Of a stretch of 11,575 bases of DNA, positions 1 through 7,332 are shown one piece after another; position 1 is the first letter of the stretch; each line of letters opens with the position of its first letter. A program made the translations under genes and the position numbers. This DNA is from Nitrososphaerales archaeon TH1177 (GTDB lineage Archaea > Thermoproteota > Nitrososphaeria > Nitrososphaerales > Nitrososphaeraceae), in NCBI GenBank assembly GCA_014523515.1, contig JAATVJ010000404.1, forward strand, positions 1-11,575, read 5' to 3'. The notes beneath the pieces are model-generated. The model made no database searches. It saw only the letters and a program-made list of their open reading frames with translations, and was not told the DNA's origin.

Positions 1-320
1 CCTATATGAACACAATCTATTTTTTCATCTAATAAACACCTTAATTCTCCATTTCTTAAAATAACTTCTGCTATTCTGTTTCTTTTATTATCTTTTATTA
101 TTACTCGATCAGAGTCAATTGAAATTTTTTCCATAAAAGGGGCTTGTTTAGCAAATGCCTCATGTTTTAACATCATTTCTTCCATCATGCTTGTTAGATA
201 TCCTGAAAAACTTGTTATTCCTTTTAGTTCTAAATCATTCTTCCTTTTTTCATAGATATTAAAAAACTTTTTATAAACATTTTCACTCACTGTAATTGAT
301 TTAAAACCGGGCTTAGGCAT
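1..320 (-). CDS. Ribbon-helix-helix-like small protein, partial (C-terminus off the left edge)
   Basis: Translating the minus strand from the ATG at 318-320 gives 106 codons with no stop, running off the left edge. The protein begins MPKPGFKSITVSE. A short strand (KSITVS, about residues 7-12) is followed by a basic helix (about 14-32) and a second helix ending in a Met/Glu-rich run (about 37-50, SFSGYLTSMMEEMM). That order fits a ribbon-helix-helix DNA-binding fold. Residues about 60-100 look like beta strands with charged turns, and a Cys and a His (CVHI) appear at the cut end. From memory, proteins with this opening are common in thaumarchaeal genomes and usually annotated hypothetical; I infer a DNA-binding or regulatory role but no target is visible. 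The gene is monocistronic as far as the window shows, with a consensus TATA box about 40 bases upstream. The frame is secure and the function is tentative. Confidence 0.75.
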   Translation of the reverse strand, partial: MPKPGFKSITVSENVYKKFFNIYEKRKNDLELKGITSFSGYLTSMMEEMMLKHEAFAKQAPFMEKISIDSDRVIIKDNKRNRIAEVILRNGELRCLLDEKIDCVHI

Positions 321-357
321 TCTGCTACCGTATATAACCGTAACATATAACATTTAC

Positions 358-365
358 TATATAAA
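358..365 (-). promoter_or_regulatory. TATA box of the left-edge gene
   Basis: The minus strand reads TTTATATA here, the exact archaeal TATA consensus. It is centred about 41 bases upstream of the ATG at 320, so transcription should start near position 335 and leave a leader of about 15 bases. A second TATA-like site at 331-338 lies too close to the start codon to serve this ATG. Confidence 0.5.
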
Positions 366-590
366 ATTAATAATTATTAATTTGTTGAATGTTCTTTTTT
401 ATTATTACTATTATTGATTAAATTAACTTCAGTAATAAAATTTAATCGATAATTGAATCATTTAACAAATATTTATCATTCATAATACAAAAGTGAAACA
501 ATTCAATTATTTATTATATTTTAATAATATTGATTATCTAAAAACTTTCTACAAAACTAAAATTTGAGTCGAAATAAAAGTTATAATTAT

Positions 591-1424
591 TTAAATAAAT
601 ATCTTTAAATAGCTATAAGATTGTTTTGCCGCCTCAATAGGATTATCTTGATATGGATATAGTTCTATGGTAACAAATCCTTTATAACCAATATTTTTTA
701 TTGTATCAAAGACTCGTTCAAAATCTATAGAACCCATTCCTGGTAGGAGATGATTATGAACTCTATTACTAGCTATATCAGCTAGATGAAAATGCTCTAT
801 ATAATCAATTAATTTTAATATAGTCTCTGATGGATCTTCTCTTACACAATAAAAATGCCCAATATCAAAATTCAATTTTATAAGATCTGAACAAACCATT
901 TTCATCAACTGTAAAAATTGATGAGAATTCTCAATTAGCAGTGAAGGTTCTGGTTCGACTAAAATTTTTACATTATTTTTTTCTGCAATAAGTTCGACTT
1001 TTTTTAAACCTTCAACAAATATTTTCAACAGTATATCTGATTTTATTTTATTCTCTTGTATACTAATTGGTCCTCCTGGTTCAGTAGAAATATTTTTTAT
1101 ACCTAATTTTTTTGCTAAACAAATGCAATCAATCGTATATTGAATCCTCTTTTCCCTTAATCTCTTATCAGATTCAATCCATGATGGATGATAAACATCA
1201 CCTATTGCATATAATGCAAATGCATTAAGGTTAGAAATTTCTATATTTAAATCTGAAATTAGATTTTTTATTTTTTTTATTTGTTCTTCTGAAAACTCAG
1301 GAGGGTACGCATGAGGTATATCACCAAGAATTTCTACTCCTTTAAAACCTATTTTAGCTATTTCTCTTATAGTATTTTCAAGAGAAAATTTTTTAAAAGC
1401 ATTTGAACTAAAAGCTAATTTCAT
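591..1424 (-). CDS. Sugar phosphate isomerase/epimerase, TIM-barrel (xylose isomerase-like, AP_endonuc_2 fold)
   Basis: A 277-residue cytoplasmic protein of the usual length for single-domain xylose isomerase-like epimerases (D-tagatose 3-epimerase, hydroxypyruvate isomerase and relatives). The metal and catalytic positions of this fold can be placed: E157 in LVEPEPS, D187 and H190 in FDIGHF, H211/H213 in HFHLAD, and E254 in TIELYPY. The paired glutamates and the divalent-metal site therefore look intact, so the enzyme is probably active in moving a carbonyl or epimerising a sugar or a small hydroxy-keto acid. The substrate cannot be read from sequence. The ATG at 1422-1424 has a weak AGGA a few bases upstream and a TATA-like TTTTATAA about 20 bases upstream. 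Only 47 bases separate it from the decayed TatD-type hydrolase at 1472-2285 on the same strand, which suggests a former two-gene operon. It was not scored as endonuclease IV because the DNA-binding loops of that family are not evident. Confidence 0.8.
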   Translation of the reverse strand: MKLAFSSNAFKKFSLENTIREIAKIGFKGVEILGDIPHAYPPEFSEEQIKKIKNLISDLNIEISNLNAFALYAIGDVYHPSWIESDKRLREKRIQYTIDCICLAKKLGIKNISTEPGGPISIQENKIKSDILLKIFVEGLKKVELIAEKNNVKILVEPEPSLLIENSHQFLQLMKMVCSDLIKLNFDIGHFYCVREDPSETILKLIDYIEHFHLADIASNRVHNHLLPGMGSIDFERVFDTIKNIGYKGFVTIELYPYQDNPIEAAKQSYSYLKIFI

Positions 1425-1471
1425 TTTCCTAGTTGTAATTATAAAATAATTATCTCTTACTTAATTCTGTA

Positions 1472-2285
1472 TTAGATTTTTAGATTCCATGCAAATTTAT
1501 CTGATTGTTTATAAAAGTCATATACATTATACATTGTAACTTTTTCTATTTCATTTTTACTATATCTTCTTTTCCCATTTCTCTAGCAACCAATGGAACG
1601 CTTAATGGATGAAATTTCTCAATTATCTGACCTATTTATCATTATATGGTCATCCATTTTTTCTTATCATGTCAATTGCTCTCATTGGCGAAAGTTTGAT
1701 TATAGGAAAATCGAAGGACCAGCCCATGATCCCATTTCCAGTATTTTTTATTGTTCTTCAGTATTATGATCTATTGGGGGATTTTCTTTATGTCATATTT
1801 ATTATAATCTTGATTCAGGATTTCTTCAAACCTCTCTATTCCTTTAGTTTTATTCTCATGAGATAAATAGATCATAATCGGATTTTTTTTGTTGATGCAA
1901 TACCAAGTTGTTTGATGAATATTCCTCTTCTAATTCATTTATAAGGTTGTACCCAATTTCAACAATTGCTACAGCACATACACACATACTTTCTCTATGA
2001 ACCTTAACATTGCTTAAATGCATCTAATGCTGATGGTCTTTGAATCCATTCTTTCAGATTTACTGAAATATATACAAAAGGCTCAATTCCAAATTGTTTG
2101 GCTCTTGTAGTTTCAAATGATATAAAATGTTCCCAATAATCAATGAAAGTTCCAAAAAAAGTTCTTGAACTTCCGAGCCAAAGAGAAGACTGTACTTTGA
2201 CTTTTATTCCTGCCTTTGACATTGCATCATAATCATCGATGGTTCAATAATACATATGAATATGCGGATCAAATAATCCAGACAT
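1472..2285 (-). pseudogene. Decayed TatD-family metal-dependent hydrolase
   Basis: Reading the minus strand from the ATG at 2283-2285 and changing frame several times recovers one continuous TatD-like protein. The N-terminus has DPHIHMY, whose HxH is the first metal motif. Codon 14 is TGA (2244-2246). The same frame then continues through KAGIKVKVQSSLWLGSSRT and FIDYWEHFISFETTRAKQFGIE until a stop at 2004-2006. Later pieces lie in other frames: VEIGYNLINELEEE (about 1920-1965), GIERFEEILNQDYNKYD (about 1785-1850), IDHNTEE (about 1755-1780), KLSPMRAIDMIRKNG (about 1650-1700), HPLSVPLVAREMGKED (about 1575-1625), and a C-terminus with VTMYTLYDFYKQSDKF ending at 1472. The total length is near that of an intact family member. 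Known: related TatD-like hydrolases include EboB of bacterial ebo clusters (recalled, not searched). Open frames at 1609-1866 (plus) and 2004-2222 (minus) are by-products of this remnant. Confidence 0.85.
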
Positions 2286-2625
2286 TTAGTTATAAAATCA
2301 TTCAAAGTTATATTAAATGTATATCTTTTTAAATCTTCAACAAAAATTTAGGAGATTGTTATTAATTGCGATCTATTCTTTTACATTAAAATCTATATGT
2401 ATTTAATTAGTAAGAATATCTAAGAAACATTATTATTGTTATTTTCATTATCTTGTCTATGATAAAGTAAAATATCATTCTATTTCAAAATTTGATACTT
2501 ACTGCTTTATAAACCAAATTATTAATTTCCTTTGAATCATTTTTTATTAAAATTTAAATTATTTAAATCTAAAAAGTCTAAAACGAACAACTAATAAGAT
2601 ATTAAATTATTAGAACAACTAGAAA
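2286..2625. other. Intergenic region between the hydrolase pseudogene and pyrD
   Basis: This divergent gap of 340 bases holds no convincing open frame or RNA gene. Near the pseudogene, the minus strand has TTTAATATA at 2309-2317, about 27 bases upstream of the dead start codon, so the old promoter still looks usable. Near pyrD, TATTAAATT at about 2600-2608 lies about 22 bases upstream of the TTG start and is a weak TATA candidate. The rest is low-complexity A+T-rich sequence. Confidence 0.5.
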
Positions 2626-3582
2626 TTGAAGAATTATTCAAGTTCAACTACTAATATTAAAAGTGTTTATGAATACTCTAATATACTCTCTATTGAGGTT
2701 GCAGGAATCCATCTTAGAAATCCACTTCTTCTTGCTTCAGGATTTTTAGGAATTTCTCAAGAAATTTTCAATAGATTACACAACGATGGATTAGGAGCAA
2801 TAGTTAGTAAATCAATAAGTGTTAGTCCTCTAGAGGGATATAAAGGTCCTACTGTTGTTTCTCTGGGCGAAAAAGGCTATCTAAATGCTATAGGACTTGC
2901 AAATCCTGGATCTGATGCATTTGCTAATGAAATTATCAATAATCAAACTCCACTTATAGTTAGTATTGTTGGATCAAGTGCCTCAGAATTTCCAAAACTA
3001 ATAAGTAAATTTGATAAGTTGAATATATTAGGATATGAAATTAATCTTTCTTGTCCACATGTTGCTAAGATGGGTATGGAAGTAGGTGATGATCCAGAAC
3101 TAGTAATTAAAATAATAAAGACTATTAAATCGAAAACCAAAAAACCTATAATTATCAAAGTTGGAATAGGAAATACTGATATATTAAAACTTGCAACGAT
3201 AATTCAAGAATCAGGAGCTGATGCAATAACTGCAATAAATACTATTAGAGCAATGGCAATAAATGTAGAGACTGGAATGCCCATTCTGAGCAATAAAATT
3301 GGTGGATTATCTGGCATTCCATTAAAACCCATAGGAGTCAGATGTGTTTATGAAATTTCTAAAAAAGTTACTATTCCTGTAATCGGATGTGGTGGAATAT
3401 TTACTTGGGAAGATGCATTAGAATACATTTTGGCCGGTGCAACAGCTATAGAGTTAGGTTCTGTAATAGGATATGAAGGCTTGAAAGCATTCAATCAAAT
3501 AAAATTAGGATTAATAAGATATTTGGAAAAGAAAGGTTACAAGAATATAAAGGAGATTGTCGGTCTTGCACATCAATATTGA
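2626..3582 (+). CDS. pyrD: Dihydroorotate dehydrogenase, class 1B catalytic subunit
   Basis: Oxidises dihydroorotate to orotate on FMN in de novo pyrimidine synthesis, in the cytoplasm. The 318-residue protein has the class 1 layout: NPLLLASGF (32-40), SKSISVSPLEGYKGP (61-75), NAIGLANPG (87-95), and EINLSCPH (138-145) with C143 as the catalytic base, which class 1 enzymes have in place of the class 2 serine. It continues with IIKVG (176-180), INTIRAM (204-210), GGLSG (226-230) and the phosphate-binding GCGGI (254-258). There is no N-terminal membrane extension, which also excludes class 2. The start is TTG at 2626: a stop (TAG) lies in frame two codons upstream and no ATG or GTG follows before the conserved core. 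No Shine-Dalgarno is visible, so a leaderless transcript is likely. The gene overlaps pyrK, whose electron-transfer role marks this as the heteromeric 1B type. Confidence 0.93.
   Translation: MKNYSSSTTNIKSVYEYSNILSIEVAGIHLRNPLLLASGFLGISQEIFNRLHNDGLGAIVSKSISVSPLEGYKGPTVVSLGEKGYLNAIGLANPGSDAFANEIINNQTPLIVSIVGSSASEFPKLISKFDKLNILGYEINLSCPHVAKMGMEVGDDPELVIKIIKTIKSKTKKPIIIKVGIGNTDILKLATIIQESGADAITAINTIRAMAINVETGMPILSNKIGGLSGIPLKPIGVRCVYEISKKVTIPVIGCGGIFTWEDALEYILAGATAIELGSVIGYEGLKAFNQIKLGLIRYLEKKGYKNIKEIVGLAHQY
3549..3555 (+). promoter_or_regulatory. Ribosome binding site that decides the pyrK start
   Basis: AAAGGAG inside the end of pyrD is the clearest Shine-Dalgarno I saw upstream of a plus-strand gene here. 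It leaves only one base before a TTG at 3557 but ten before the in-frame TTG at 3566, so 3566 is the more believable start. An internal gene in an operon needs such a site because it cannot be translated leaderless. Confidence 0.55.
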
Positions 3583-4387
3583 TAAAATACGCACTGTTGC
3601 TATTGAAAATGTAATAGAAGAAACTCCTTCAGTTAAGACTTTTGTTTTTTATGATAAGCTATCTTCAAATGCAAAACCTGGTCAATTCTTAATGGTTTGG
3701 ATTCCAAGAGCTGAAGAGCTTCCAATGAGTGTCATGATTTCTAACAAGAGAGATCATGCTGCTGTCACAGTACGTAAACATGGATTTGGATCTACTTCTC
3801 TATATGAAAAGATACAAAATAATGTGATTGGAATACGTGGACCATATGGTAATTTTTTTAGAGTAAGCAAGGATTTAAAAAATCCTTTATTAGTTGGTGG
3901 TGGAACGGGCTTGGTTCCATTAATGCGTCTTGCTACTATATTTAATAAACTTCAAGGAAAGTGTACAATAATTATGGGTGCAAAAACAAAGGATGAAATA
4001 CTTTTCAAAGATCTTGCAAATGAAATACTAAGTAAAGTTAGTAATAACCTAATTGTTACTACGGAAGATGGAAGTTATGGAATAAAAGGAGTGGTAACAG
4101 ATGCTTTAAAAAGTATCATAAAAAAAGAAAAATTCGATATGATCTATACTTGTGGGCCTGAACTTATGATGAAAAATATTTATGATTTATCTGTTATTCA
4201 TTCCATTCCAATTCAAGCTAGTCTAGAAAGATATATGAAATGTGGAATAGGGATTTGTGCAAGTTGTTGTATAAATGACAAACTTGTTTGCAAAGATGGT
4301 ACTGTATTCAATGAGAATCATTTATCCACCATGTTAGAATTTGGAAAAATTTATAGAGATAAATCTGGCCGTAAATCTTACTATTAG
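3566..4387 (+). CDS. pyrK: Dihydroorotate dehydrogenase electron transfer subunit (FAD, [2Fe-2S])
   Basis: Passes electrons from PyrD's FMN through a [2Fe-2S] cluster and FAD to an acceptor, NAD+ in the characterised bacterial enzymes. From the start used here (273 residues) the order is a ferredoxin-reductase-like FAD barrel (about 1-100) with GPYGNFF (92-98), a nucleotide-binding domain opening with VGGGTG (110-115) and ending with CGPELMM (196-202), then a C-terminal cluster motif C226-x4-C231-x2-C234-x7-C242 (CGIGICASCC...VCKDG) typical of PyrK. In the FAD-binding loop the sequence is ELPMSV where bacterial PyrK usually has Arg-Arg-Pro-Ile-Ser, so flavin phosphate contact may differ. An upstream TTG at 3557 would add three residues. 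The gene overlaps pyrD by 17 bases, implying translational coupling and a fixed ratio of the two subunits. It ends 48 bases from the convergent SelD-like gene. Confidence 0.92.
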   Translation: MHINIDKIRTVAIENVIEETPSVKTFVFYDKLSSNAKPGQFLMVWIPRAEELPMSVMISNKRDHAAVTVRKHGFGSTSLYEKIQNNVIGIRGPYGNFFRVSKDLKNPLLVGGGTGLVPLMRLATIFNKLQGKCTIIMGAKTKDEILFKDLANEILSKVSNNLIVTTEDGSYGIKGVVTDALKSIIKKEKFDMIYTCGPELMMKNIYDLSVIHSIPIQASLERYMKCGIGICASCCINDKLVCKDGTVFNENHLSTMLEFGKIYRDKSGRKSYY

Positions 4388-4435
4388 TTTAATTAATTTA
4401 GCTAAAAATTGTTATATTGGAAAGTCGTTAATTTA

Positions 4436-5878
4436 TTAGGAGAAGGAGAACTTCCTTGCATCTTTGTCCTTATTTTCATATCCTTTGATTTTATATGATC
4501 TAATTTTTTTATATATTTTTGATTTTCTAATAATATATTTATCAATGTCCATGTCTCTGATATTTAAAACTGGTTTGTCTTTTTTTCCAACTTTTCCAAT
4601 AACTTCTGGTTCTAGATGGATTTTTTTCAAATCTTGGATTATAGAATCGGTACATTCTTTTGAGGCTATTATAGCATGACAACCATTTAATGATGAAGTA
4701 GAATGTTGTACAAAATACTCTTTAACAACATAAGCAGACATTTCCTTATTTTTAATAGGAATCCTGTCTATAATTATTTCACTACCTATATAATCTGCTA
4801 ATCTTTTGATAGCTAGAATTCCTTGGGTTAAAATTGGAAATACTGCAGTAATATGTGAATCTTTATCAAATTTGCCCTCAAATTCAGGACAATATTTGTT
4901 TATTACCTTTCCAAGCTCAAATCTTGGATGGCTCAAATTACTAATGATGTTATCTTTTTCGTTTTCAAGTTCCTTAATAAATATGCCTTGTTTCTCAAAA
5001 ATGGATATGTTTTTCTCATTAATTCTTGTTAATAAAAATAGGCTTAAAGGAATTATAGAACCAAATTTGTCAGTAATTATAATGTTCATTTCCTCTTCTA
5101 TCTCATTATATCTTGTAGGAATTTCTCTATGTGTTGTAGCAGTAGCAGTAGCTCCAAAAAATAGATTACCAATTTTCAAAGAACTATAGTCCTCCATGTA
5201 AATATTATTCGATAACGTAATTGAATCAAAATTTTGTCTCATATCATCAAGTATTTCTTCTTTAGGTGCATCGTAAATAGGAAAAATTTTAAATTCTTCT
5301 GTACATCCTAGTAAATTCAGATTTTCAATTACTCCAGATACCGTTACTTTGCAATGAATTTCAGATTCAGGAGAACATAAAACATCAGTTACCTGTGTAA
5401 TATAATTATTAGCAAGAATATATCCTACTTTATTTCCTCTTCTCGTTTCAATAAAATCTAATAGTGCGAATTGCTTTTTAGAAGATGTATTTATTGCAGT
5501 TATTTTTTTGGTTATACATTTTGATTTAATACTATTTATTAAATTTGAGAGTAGGTTTAAACGCTTTTCTTGATTAACTGCAATTTCCTTATTAAGTTGG
5601 ATAATTGCCAGTGCTTTTTTTATACCTGTATCGCTCTGTTGTAGGGAAGATTCGGATAAATCATAAATTCTTCTTGTAATTTCAGGATTTTTTCCTTCAT
5701 TTTTGTAAAATGAATCAATCCAATCTGGTGTTATTTTCCAATTTGTTCCTTTAATTTTATTTAGAGAGAATTCTAAAAGGTCTGAATCGATTTCATTAGA
5801 AAAAGTAGAAAGCCAATTAAGTGGCTCAAAACCATATTCTTTGTATTTATAAATATTATCCCAAAACTCTGTATTCAA
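4436..5878 (-). CDS. AIR synthase/SelD-like (PurM superfamily) ATP-binding protein, function unknown
   Basis: A 480-residue soluble protein. Residues about 1-120 are mostly helical and charged and match nothing I recognise. From about 125 to 230 the pattern resembles the first half of the PurM/SelD fold, including GVIENLNLLGC (182-192), which parallels the DxLNDLxxxGA segment of AIR synthases. From about 235 to 440 it resembles the C-terminal AIRS domain: KIGNLFFGATATAT (235-248), IIITDKFGSIIPL (266-278), SHITAVFPILTQGILAIKRLA (341-361) and NGCHAIIAS (398-406), then EVIGKV (425-430). The tail (450-480) is very basic. SelD's N-terminal Cys/Sec-Lys catalytic loop is not visible, and no selenoprotein context is present, so I do not call it selD. 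It could use ATP to activate a phosphate, sulfur or amide group. It diverges from APS reductase at 6135, a hint only of a sulfur link. The ATG at 5876-5878 has A+T-rich TATA candidates 20-35 bases upstream. Confidence 0.65.
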   Translation of the reverse strand: MNTEFWDNIYKYKEYGFEPLNWLSTFSNEIDSDLLEFSLNKIKGTNWKITPDWIDSFYKNEGKNPEITRRIYDLSESSLQQSDTGIKKALAIIQLNKEIAVNQEKRLNLLSNLINSIKSKCITKKITAINTSSKKQFALLDFIETRRGNKVGYILANNYITQVTDVLCSPESEIHCKVTVSGVIENLNLLGCTEEFKIFPIYDAPKEEILDDMRQNFDSITLSNNIYMEDYSSLKIGNLFFGATATATTHREIPTRYNEIEEEMNIIITDKFGSIIPLSLFLLTRINEKNISIFEKQGIFIKELENEKDNIISNLSHPRFELGKVINKYCPEFEGKFDKDSHITAVFPILTQGILAIKRLADYIGSEIIIDRIPIKNKEMSAYVVKEYFVQHSTSSLNGCHAIIASKECTDSIIQDLKKIHLEPEVIGKVGKKDKPVLNIRDMDIDKYIIRKSKIYKKIRSYKIKGYENKDKDARKFSFS

Positions 5879-6100
5879 TATAATCTATGTAATAATTATA
5901 ATAATGATATTAAAATATAGATATTTTTATTAATTTATTTAATTAATACCTCGACTTATATATTGAAAAGAGTTTAAACAATATTTCGCAGTAAAATAAT
6001 AATAAACAAGACAATTGTATATCTAATTTTTTAAATAAGCTAAGTAGCAATTACAATACTTTTATTTAAATTTATATCTTGCAAAGTACGCTATTAAAAA

Positions 6101-6110
6101 TAAATATATA
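6101..6110 (+). promoter_or_regulatory. TATA box of cysH
   Basis: TAAATATATA is centred about 29 bases upstream of the ATG at 6135, which places transcription start essentially at the start codon. The transcript would be leaderless or nearly so, and no Shine-Dalgarno is seen. The 256-base divergent gap (5879-6134) also holds the minus-strand promoter of the SelD-like gene, for which TTTTAATA near 5907-5916 is a candidate. Confidence 0.5.
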
Positions 6111-6134
6111 CAAATTTTAATAGAGTATATTATT

Positions 6135-6941
6135 ATGATAGAATCTCATTTTGTACAAGGCATAGCTGATGATGGTTTTATATTTTTAAGCAATAAAGAT
6201 CAAAGTTCTAAATATAATTCTGCTATATCTGATTTGGCCAATAAATTTGAAAAAAAATCTGCAACAGATATTCTTAAATGGTCAATAGAAAATTTTGGAA
6301 ATAAAATTGCATTAGCATCAAGTTTTGGTGCTGAAGACGTTATCATTATTGATATGATGGCAAAAATAGATAAAACTAAAACAAAAATTTTGACCTTAGA
6401 TACAGGTAGATTAAATCAAGAAACCTATGATGTGATGGATGAAATACGAAAAAAATATGATATTTTTATAGAATCATATTTTCCAAATTCAGAAGAAGTC
6501 GAAAAAATGGTACGTAGAAAAGGGTTTAATCTTATGTATGAAAGTATAGAAAATAGAAAATTATGTTGTGGAATAAGAAAAGTAAATCCACTTAATCGTG
6601 CTCTTGCAACTCTGGATGGATGGATAACCGGTCTCAGAAGGGAACAGGCTATTACTCGTTTAAATATTAAAAAAATTGAGATTGATTCGACTCATAATAA
6701 TATTCTAAAGATTAATCCAATTGCTGATTGGAGCGAAGATATGGTTTGGAAATATATAAAGGAAAATGAGGTTCCATATAATAAATTACATGATAAGGGA
6801 TATCCTAGCATTGGCTGTGAACCATGTACTAGGGCGATAAGCAAAGGAGAAAATCGTAGATCAGGCAGATGGTGGTGGGAGGAATCGTCTCAAAAGGAAT
6901 GTGGACTTCATATTGATCCTAGCATAACAAAAAAAATCTAG
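6135..6941 (+). CDS. cysH: Assimilatory adenylylsulfate (APS) reductase, CysH family with [4Fe-4S] motif
   Basis: Reduces APS to sulfite and AMP with thioredoxin-type electrons in sulfate assimilation, in the cytoplasm. The 268-residue protein opens its PP-loop fold with ALASSFGAEDV (59-69), followed by LDTGRLNQETYD (88-99), then KLCCGIRKVNPLNRAL (142-157), ITGLRREQ (164-171), the paired GCEPC (227-231), the GRWWWE segment (244-249) and ECGLH (255-259). C144, C145, C228 and C231 form the cluster motif that separates APS-using enzymes from PAPS-using ones, and C256 is the catalytic cysteine that carries the S-sulfo intermediate. All key residues are intact. No APS kinase lies in the window, which agrees with direct use of APS made by the downstream sat. 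The ATG at 6135 follows a TATA box at leaderless spacing. A T-rich stretch at about 6943-6952 just after the stop may end the transcript. Confidence 0.93.
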   Translation: MIESHFVQGIADDGFIFLSNKDQSSKYNSAISDLANKFEKKSATDILKWSIENFGNKIALASSFGAEDVIIIDMMAKIDKTKTKILTLDTGRLNQETYDVMDEIRKKYDIFIESYFPNSEEVEKMVRRKGFNLMYESIENRKLCCGIRKVNPLNRALATLDGWITGLRREQAITRLNIKKIEIDSTHNNILKINPIADWSEDMVWKYIKENEVPYNKLHDKGYPSIGCEPCTRAISKGENRRSGRWWWEESSQKECGLHIDPSITKKI

Positions 6942-7332
6942 ATTTATTTTTATATACAATAATATTAATCTTCCAATAATGCAATAGTATTAGATATTAT
7001 GAAAAAATATGCTGGATTAGGTTTATTTTGATTATTTATTATATCTTTATAAACTATATACCTTAAATTAGGCACTTAATTGATAAGACTATCTTTATAA
7101 AGGTATTAAGATAATTGATAAAAAAGTATAAATATGATACAAAGCAATAGACAATTAAATAGAGTATAGATCATATAAATGATTTAAAATTTTAAATAAA
7201 ATTACAAATCTAATAATGTAAACTTGTCAATTGGTTAGTAGCTGACATGCTATCTATATAAAAAAATTTGTAATACTATTTAAAAAGAATTATTAATACA
7301 ATTAATAGTTTAAAAGATAAAAATTGGATACT
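6942..7332. other. Repeat-rich intergenic region between cysH and sat
   Basis: No open frame of note and no tRNA-like fold. TATCTTTATAAA occurs twice in direct orientation (7042-7053 and 7090-7101). ATACCTT at 7058-7064 is the inverse of AAGGTAT at 7100-7106. ATTACAAAT at 7201-7209 is the exact inverse of ATTTGTAAT at 7266-7274, and within it TGTCA (7225-7229) and TGACA (7243-7247) form a second, nested pair. Several TATA candidates for sat exist: GTATAAATA (7126-7134), TATATAAAAAA (7255-7265) and TATTTAAAAA (7277-7286). The first would give a leader of about 175 bases containing the nested pairs, the second about 45 bases. Confidence 0.5.

Noticed and set aside
1609..1866. Plus-strand 85-residue hydrophobic frame that looks like a small membrane protein
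   Set aside because: It runs antisense through the TatD-type pseudogene, whose recognisable segments (KLSPMRAIDM, IDHNTEE) occupy the same bases on the other strand.
2004..2222. Minus-strand 72-residue frame as a separate small gene
   Set aside because: It is the part of the decayed hydrolase between its codon-14 stop and the first frameshift, in frame with the original start at 2285.
1472..2285. Frameshifts explained by poor sequence quality
   Set aside because: All other long genes in the window are intact, and this one has a nonsense codon plus several indels and missing pieces, which fits decay better than random error. Reads would settle it.
4464..5189. Plus-strand frames of 71 and 127 residues
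   Set aside because: They lie wholly inside the SelD-like gene on the opposite strand and have no family features of their own.
6119..7168. AATAGAGTATA shared upstream of cysH (6119-6129) and in the gap before sat (7158-7168)
   Set aside because: Tempting as a common operator, but it is A+T-rich, sits at different distances from the TATA candidates, and an 11-base match is not rare when all positions are compared.
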